From the NCBI RefSeq assembly GCF_000224145.3, contig NC_020172.2:1760626-1824625 (forward strand): DNA of 64,000 nt, read 5' to 3'. Positions 59,731 through 64,000 of this stretch are shown one piece after another (positions within the stretch are counted from its first letter, which is position 1; the number at the start of each line of letters is the position of its first letter). Source of the stretch: Ciona intestinalis. Its lineage: Eukaryota; Chordata; Ascidiacea; Phlebobranchia; Cionidae. The position numbers were made by a program, and so were the translations under genes. Under the pieces are notes generated by a model. That model searched no databases. It was given only the letters and a program-made list of their open reading frames with translations, and was not told the origin of the DNA.

Positions 59731-60136
59731 ATGTTAGCAACTTCGATGTACTTCAATAGTAATTCGATGCAAGATTATAGATTAGAACAAGAAGTGGATG
59801 CTGTTTACACATTTTTGGATGTCAGGTAATATTATTTAAATATTCACTGTTAGTTAAGACACATACTAATATGTAGTAGGGTGGGGAAGATGGGACACCT
59901 TTTCATTCTATATTTTCTTGGCCCATTTGATATAGCAAACAAATAACATTTAAGGAATTATAAAACCATATCCTCGCGACTCCCATAGACCGTTGTTAAT
60001 TATTTTTTATTATCATTTGCTAAAGGTGTCCCATCTTACCCAACCCTACTATATATATGCAAATGTTACTTTGCTTTATATAAAATTAGCACTGTCTTGC
60101 TTTCACAGAGACCTGAGTTATGAAAAAGTATCATAA
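59731..60136 (+). CDS. Possible two-exon small protein (40 aa), unknown
   Basis: Exon 1 59731-59825 (begins MLATSMYFNSNSMQDYRLEQ and ends at a GTAATA donor). Exon 2 60109-60136 (acceptor TTTCACAG) ends DLSYEKVS then TAA at 60134-60136; 123 nt in frame. The acidic composition looks coding but there is no known domain. The intron contains a MITE-like element (59872-60052). A short upstream ORF starts at 59718. It could be an alternative first part of a longer gene. Confidence 0.3.
59872..60052. mobile_element. MITE-like element, main family
   Basis: Ends TAGTAGGGTGGGGAAGATGG and CCATCTTACCCAACCCTACT; CCATTTGATATAGCAAACAA and ATAGACCGTTGTTAATTATT core. Confidence 0.83.
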
Positions 60137-60566
60137 TATACATGTAAACGCATTTAATATTTCGTTGTTTTCGCAATTGCCACAGTCAAAACGGCCACAC
60201 ACTTCAGTGTAACCAATTAGGCTTTCCGTGAAACTAATAAGAACGCTTACTAATTGTGATCCAGTTTGTTAAGCCTACAATTTATAAGTTAATAAATAAT
60301 GCGCGCAGATACATTGTTTGCTAAGGCTTGTAAAAATTAAGAATAAAAACCGGCGGAGGTTTTGTTTAGATTTTGTAAGTGTGCTGTTTAAAGCTCTTTT
60401 GATTAAAATGAAAAATACTAAAGCGCAGCCCGCTATGTAGCCTAAGTTCATTGTAAATAAAAATATGAAGTTACTCATATATGCGTGGAATTTATTTACA
60501 GTCATTTTTACAAAACGGAAGTGCCGCGTTATATGTTTATAAATAATATTTGCCTCGTGTTGATGA

Positions 60567-60691
60567 TCATTCATTTATTTTTGTGATGTACCGTCCTCCA
60601 TCAATCACAATGCATTCCCCTGTTACCATTGCAGCTTTCTCCGAGGCGAGAAATACGGCCATATTGGCAACATCTTCCACTGTTGCAACTA
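60567..60691 (-). pseudogene. Truncated copy of short-chain dehydrogenase terminal exon
   Basis: Codes VATVEDVANMAVFLASEKAA, then VTGECIVIDGGRYITKINE and a stop, nearly identical to the ends of the exons at 61251-61470 and 63545-63764. Similarity ends abruptly at about 60691, inside the exon, so there is no splice acceptor or upstream part. The downstream UTR sequence is also duplicated (CAGTCATTTTTACAAAACGG versus CAGTCATTACTACAAAACGG). Confidence 0.75.
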
Positions 60692-61250
60692 TCGTGTTGA
60701 CAAATAATATCTTTACTTAGTTCGTTGCTCAACGTTTAGTACGAACAAGTTAGTATGTTGGTATAGGTACAGGCTAATATTAACCGATGTACTGCAGACA
60801 GTTTTAAGCTTTAACTAACGTTCAAAGGCGTGCAGTGCATGGACTTTATACATGCACGGCGTAATAATTTCTTTTTCTATATTGTTCAATGACATTTAAC
60901 TTGTAGTTTTCAGTCACGAAATATTACCATGAAATAATCCATCATTGCTTATTTTGCAACAACTGCATTATAGTCACTCCACAGACTTATATACATGCAC
61001 AGAGTACGAAATTCGTTTCCATGCCTTTCATTTTTCACTTTACTTGTCATACTCAGTTAAGCAACATAGAAATCAGGCAGAACTTTTGTTTATTTTTGTA
61101 AATGCATTAAAATGAGTTATATATGAACACGCGCTATATACGTTGTAAATAACAATATGAAGTTATTTAAGTACGTGGAATTTAATTACAGTCATTACTA
61201 CAAAACGGAAATGCCGCCTCATGTGTTTATTAATAATATTTGGTTTATGA

Positions 61251-63238
61251 TCATTCATTTATTTTTGTGATGTACCGTCCTCCATCAATCACAATGCATT
61301 CCCCTGTTACCATGGCAGCTTTCTCCGAGGCGAGAAATACGGCCATATTGGCAACATCTTCTACTGTTGCTACTTTCCCGTTAAGCAAAGATGCTTCGAC
61401 TGTGAGCGCAGTTTGTATAAGTTCTTTTGACATTAAGTTTCCATGTATGTCTGTGGCAATCAACCCGGGACTGAAAAAAAGTATTTCTTAATATCATATC
61501 ATGTTACGAATAGATAATATAAATCAGAGTCCGTATATAAACATGAGTTATTTCATGTCGCCCATAGAAATCACATAGCACACCTCAAATGATAGTATAA
61601 ATATGTACATATATAGCTAAATTTAATATATTTTTTGTTTTTAATATAATTACAGGATGCAGATTGAAGAAAAACAAATTTTAAAGTATAGTTGTAGTAG
61701 ATTTATTAAAGCTTAAAAGTGACTTGCAGTTTTTGAGTTCTATAAATAAACTGCGACTAAGCAGAAAAAAATTGTTTACAAACTTCCGTTGCTATAGGGT
61801 CGGCGAATTTGCACCATTTGGTTGCCCTGTAAGATTTCTATGGAGATGAAAAAACTCATGCTTATATACGGACTCTGGTATAAATAAATGAACAAACCAT
61901 ATCGCGTTGCATCTTATGCCATCTTTTGCAAAACCTGCAAAGTAAAATGAATGAGGAATATAAAGGCATCGCTTCTCACATTCTATTCTACAGCCAATAT
62001 AGATATACATCTTCCACAAATTGTCAATTTTAAGAAAATATCTTATTGTTCATCTATAAGCTGGTAGTACATATAGTTATATTAGACATGGCATTTGATA
62101 TTATGTAAAACTAAATTTTTTACTTTGGCTAAAGTTACTATATATATATATATATACTTTTATTTCAATATATAGTAGAGGGGAGATGGGACACTTATTG
62201 GTCAGACAAGACATTTTTTAATTTTCGTTTTCACGGACACCCATTTAATAATGATTAGGAAAATAATGTTACAGAATTATTCGAATGTATTATCACGACT
62301 TGACAAAACGTGGGTCCAAGCTGAAAACTGTTTTCAAATATTTTTTAAAAAATATAAAACACAAACAGTATATTTTGAACAGGTAAAAATGCGAAATATA
62401 GTAAGGTGCTAATTTTGAATGCCGGCTAAATCATAGTAAAGCCGCTGAAATTACGTAGATTGCGAGTGTGAACGATTAAACTAGAATCATACCTTCAAAA
62501 AAACTTATATATTTTCGCATAATTTTATTTTATATAACTAGTTTTAGTTTTGTTAATATTTGAGATATATAGCCTAAACATGAGGAAAATAGGCAGGGGC
62601 CAATAAGACAAGAAAAAGAATGTTTAAACTTGATTTTCCAAGCGTACCGCAGTATTATTTAGTCCTATATTAATAAACACGCTTATAATTAATAATGATT
62701 TAAAACTGTCCCGTCTTATCCTGTGTTTTTTCGAGTTGGTAAAATTTGACTTGTTGTGCGAAAAATAACTCCTTGTATGTTTTATTATATAATTTTGAGT
62801 TGCTGTCAATTCATAAAGGAATGATAGTACTAATTCGTGGTATTACCCAAAAACCGATATGTATTTTCATTTTGAAAATATTTGGCAACATATGTTTCAT
62901 TCATTCATTCATTCATTCATAAGTGTCCCATATTTGTACTATATGTAATATACAGTATAAATATTTCTGACTTGCAGCTGTTGCTTTCGTAAAGTAGCTG
63001 AGTCCACTCTTCGTAATACCATACATGGAGTAACCTTCTGTAAGACGTGTAGCAGAAACACTTGACATATTTACTATATTGCCTGGAAACAACAATAGCA
63101 TTACGTTTAAACTGAGCTATCTCTCGCATGATAAACATTACCCTTTGTCAATGCAAGGTGGGGTTTCGCGATCTTTGTCAAATATATTGGAGCTTTGAGG
63201 TTAATTGATAAAATCTTGTCGAACGATTCTCCTGTGTA
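61251..63238 (-). CDS. Short-chain dehydrogenase/reductase, 5' end missing
   Basis: NAD(P)-dependent classical SDR; substrate unknown. Exons seen: 63142-63238, 62972-63082, 61898-61934, 61251-61470; 465 nt in frame. Motifs in order: FDKILSINLKAPIYLTKIAK (helix alpha-E region with the conserved Asn), GNIVNMSSVSA with the catalytic Ser, YSMYGITKSGL carrying the YxxxK pair, FAKDGIRCNAICPGLIATD, and the terminal VTGECIVIDGGRY. The N-terminal Rossmann exons (Gly-rich TGxxxGxG) are not found; a SINE-like element and a 50-base gap lie where they should be. Part of a tandem cluster with the fragments on both sides. Confidence 0.82.
62172..62405. mobile_element. MITE-like element, second subfamily, in SDR intron
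   Basis: TAGTAGAGGGGAGATGGGAC end, TATTATCACGACTTGACAAA and GTGGGTCCAAGCTGAAAACT inside, as in 15740-15939. The far end is degraded near ATATAGTAAGGTGC. Confidence 0.5.
62893..62920. repeat. CATT tetranucleotide microsatellite
   Basis: About six tandem CATT/TTCA units; the same unit forms the tail of the SINE-like family. Confidence 0.85.
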
Positions 63239-63269
63239 CTGCGTGAAAGTACACGCGTTATAACACTAA

Positions 63270-63359
63270 CGGCGCCGTGGCGTAGTGGTTATAGCGCGCC
63301 TGCCTGTAACCATTAGGTAATGGGTTCAACGCTCGTCGCTGCTAACATTGTTGGCGTAT
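63270..63359 (-). repeat. SINE-like repeat, tRNA-like end (cut by gap)
   Basis: GGCGCCGTGGCGTAGTGGTT is an A-box-like sequence (TGGCGTAGTGG) and GGGTTCAACGC is B-box-like, spaced as in a tRNA gene. It continues as the inverted SINE family into the gap. Unlikely to be a working tRNA because no 3' acceptor-stem partner is visible. Confidence 0.65.
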
Positions 63360-63409
63360 NNNNNNNNNNNNNNNNNNNNNNNNNNNNNNNNNNNNNNNNN
63401 NNNNNNNNN
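63360..63409. other. Assembly gap (50 N)
   Basis: A run of N. The length is probably nominal; it may hide the first SDR exons and the rest of the SINE-like copy. Confidence 0.98.
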
Positions 63410-63544
63410 CTATATACGTTCATTGTAAAAAAAATTATATATTTTGAAGTTATTCGTAAAAATGGTATCTATCTACAGTCATTTCTAAATAAAACGAAGC
63501 GACATCTTGTGTGTTTTCAAATATTGTTTGCTTCGTGTGGATGA

Positions 63545-63862
63545 TCATTCATTTATTTTTGTGATGTACCGTCCTCCATCAATCACAATGCATTCACCTG
63601 TTACCATGGCAGCTTTCTCCGAGGCGAGAAATACGGCCATATTGGCAACATCTTCTACTGTTGCTACTTTCCCGCTAAGCAAAGATGCTTCGACTGTTAA
63701 AATACTTTCCACGATTTCTTTTGGTACAAAGTTGTCAAATATTTCGGTGCCAATCGCTCCTGGACTGAAAAAAGTAGTCGTTAATACCTGAGTACTTTAT
63801 AAATAGATAGTCCAAATATTCAAACCATATCGCGTTGCATCTTATGCCATCTTTTGCAAAAC
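63545..63862 (-). CDS. Short-chain dehydrogenase/reductase, second copy, 3' exons
   Basis: Paralogue of the gene at 61251-63238. Terminal exon 63545-63764 codes PGAIGTEIFDNFVPKEIVES in a diverged first third, then a stretch nearly identical to the first copy (VEASLLSGKVATVEDVANMA to the stop). The preceding exon, 63826-63862 (FAKDGIRCNAI), is identical in protein sequence. The rest runs off the right edge. Confidence 0.82.
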
Positions 63863-64000
63863 CTGCAAAATAAAATGCAGTTGAGAAGTATGAAAGCATC
63901 GTATGGCTGCCAAAATCGTGCAAAATGGTATTTTAAAAGAAAATTATACTTCTTTAAGTGGTTTTATTTCCAGTTATGGTATAACATGCTGTCGTTTAAT

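Noticed and set aside
63270-63359. A functional tRNA gene
   Set aside because: Box-like sequences are present but the acceptor stem and 3' end are not; the same sequence is the end of the SINE-like family.
1-64000. Retroviral, LTR or large virus-like elements
   Set aside because: No long terminal repeats, polymerase, capsid or envelope-like frames were seen on either strand.

Overview
Eukaryotic chromosomal DNA, AT-rich, with short introns (GT-AG), compact genes and two dense families of short repeats. Gene content and style (single engrailed gene, soluble guanylate cyclase, ficolin-type proteins, TIA-1 and CEP104 orthologues) point to a tunicate, most likely Ciona (C. intestinalis/robusta type). 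This is inferred from protein similarity and repeat style that I recognise; no search was run. Exon models below were read by hand; for every multi-exon gene believed complete, the summed exon length is a multiple of three and all joins stay in frame.

Layout. (1) 1-5314: a partial copy of a soluble guanylate cyclase beta2-like gene (minus strand), interrupted by a 982-base gap. (2) 5440-7456: the 3' half of aspartylglucosaminidase (plus strand), whose 5' half is missing. (3) 8615-14982: a complete 19-exon second copy of the guanylate cyclase gene (806 aa). The two cyclase copies are nearly identical, and copy A sits exactly where the aspartylglucosaminidase 5' half should be, so I think copy A is a misplaced haplotype contig rather than a true tandem gene. 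(4) 15000-21600: mostly noncoding, rich in a small inverted-repeat element, with one small membrane-protein exon at 17354-17743. (5) 21639-23534: engrailed (minus strand, four exons), followed by a gene-poor upstream region to about 25.9 kb that may hold its enhancers. (6) 25896-27180: a small secreted Ly6/uPAR-like protein (minus). (7) 28751-35213: TIA-1/TIAR RNA-binding protein (plus). (8) 37274-48606: CEP104, a ciliary-tip centrosomal protein (plus, 22 exons). (9) 49738-51784 and 52267-55082: two tandem collagen-fibrinogen (ficolin-like) lectins. (10) 55732-57255: an inosine/uridine-type nucleoside hydrolase (plus), convergent with (11) an intronless Aurora kinase at 57756-58673 (minus). 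(12) 60567-63862: fragments of a short-chain dehydrogenase gene cluster (minus), with the last exon present three times.

Repeats. The commonest is a ~190-bp element with ends like TAGTAGGGTGGGG (a MITE-like, nonautonomous DNA element); at least 17 clear copies are present, one of which is present in cyclase copy B and absent from copy A. A tRNA-derived SINE-like repeat (GTAGCTTGCTTTATCC head, tRNA-like end) occurs at about ten places. No CRISPR array, bacterial operon, rRNA or LTR element was seen.

The genes are unrelated metazoan housekeeping, developmental and innate-immunity genes; they do not form a single pathway. The strongest novelty candidates are the catalytic completeness and lipid-anchor motif of the cyclase, the sharp recombination boundary between the two ficolin paralogues, the dense MITE family with presence/absence variation, the orphan 3' splice site in front of the intronless Aurora gene, and the exon-level duplications of the dehydrogenase.
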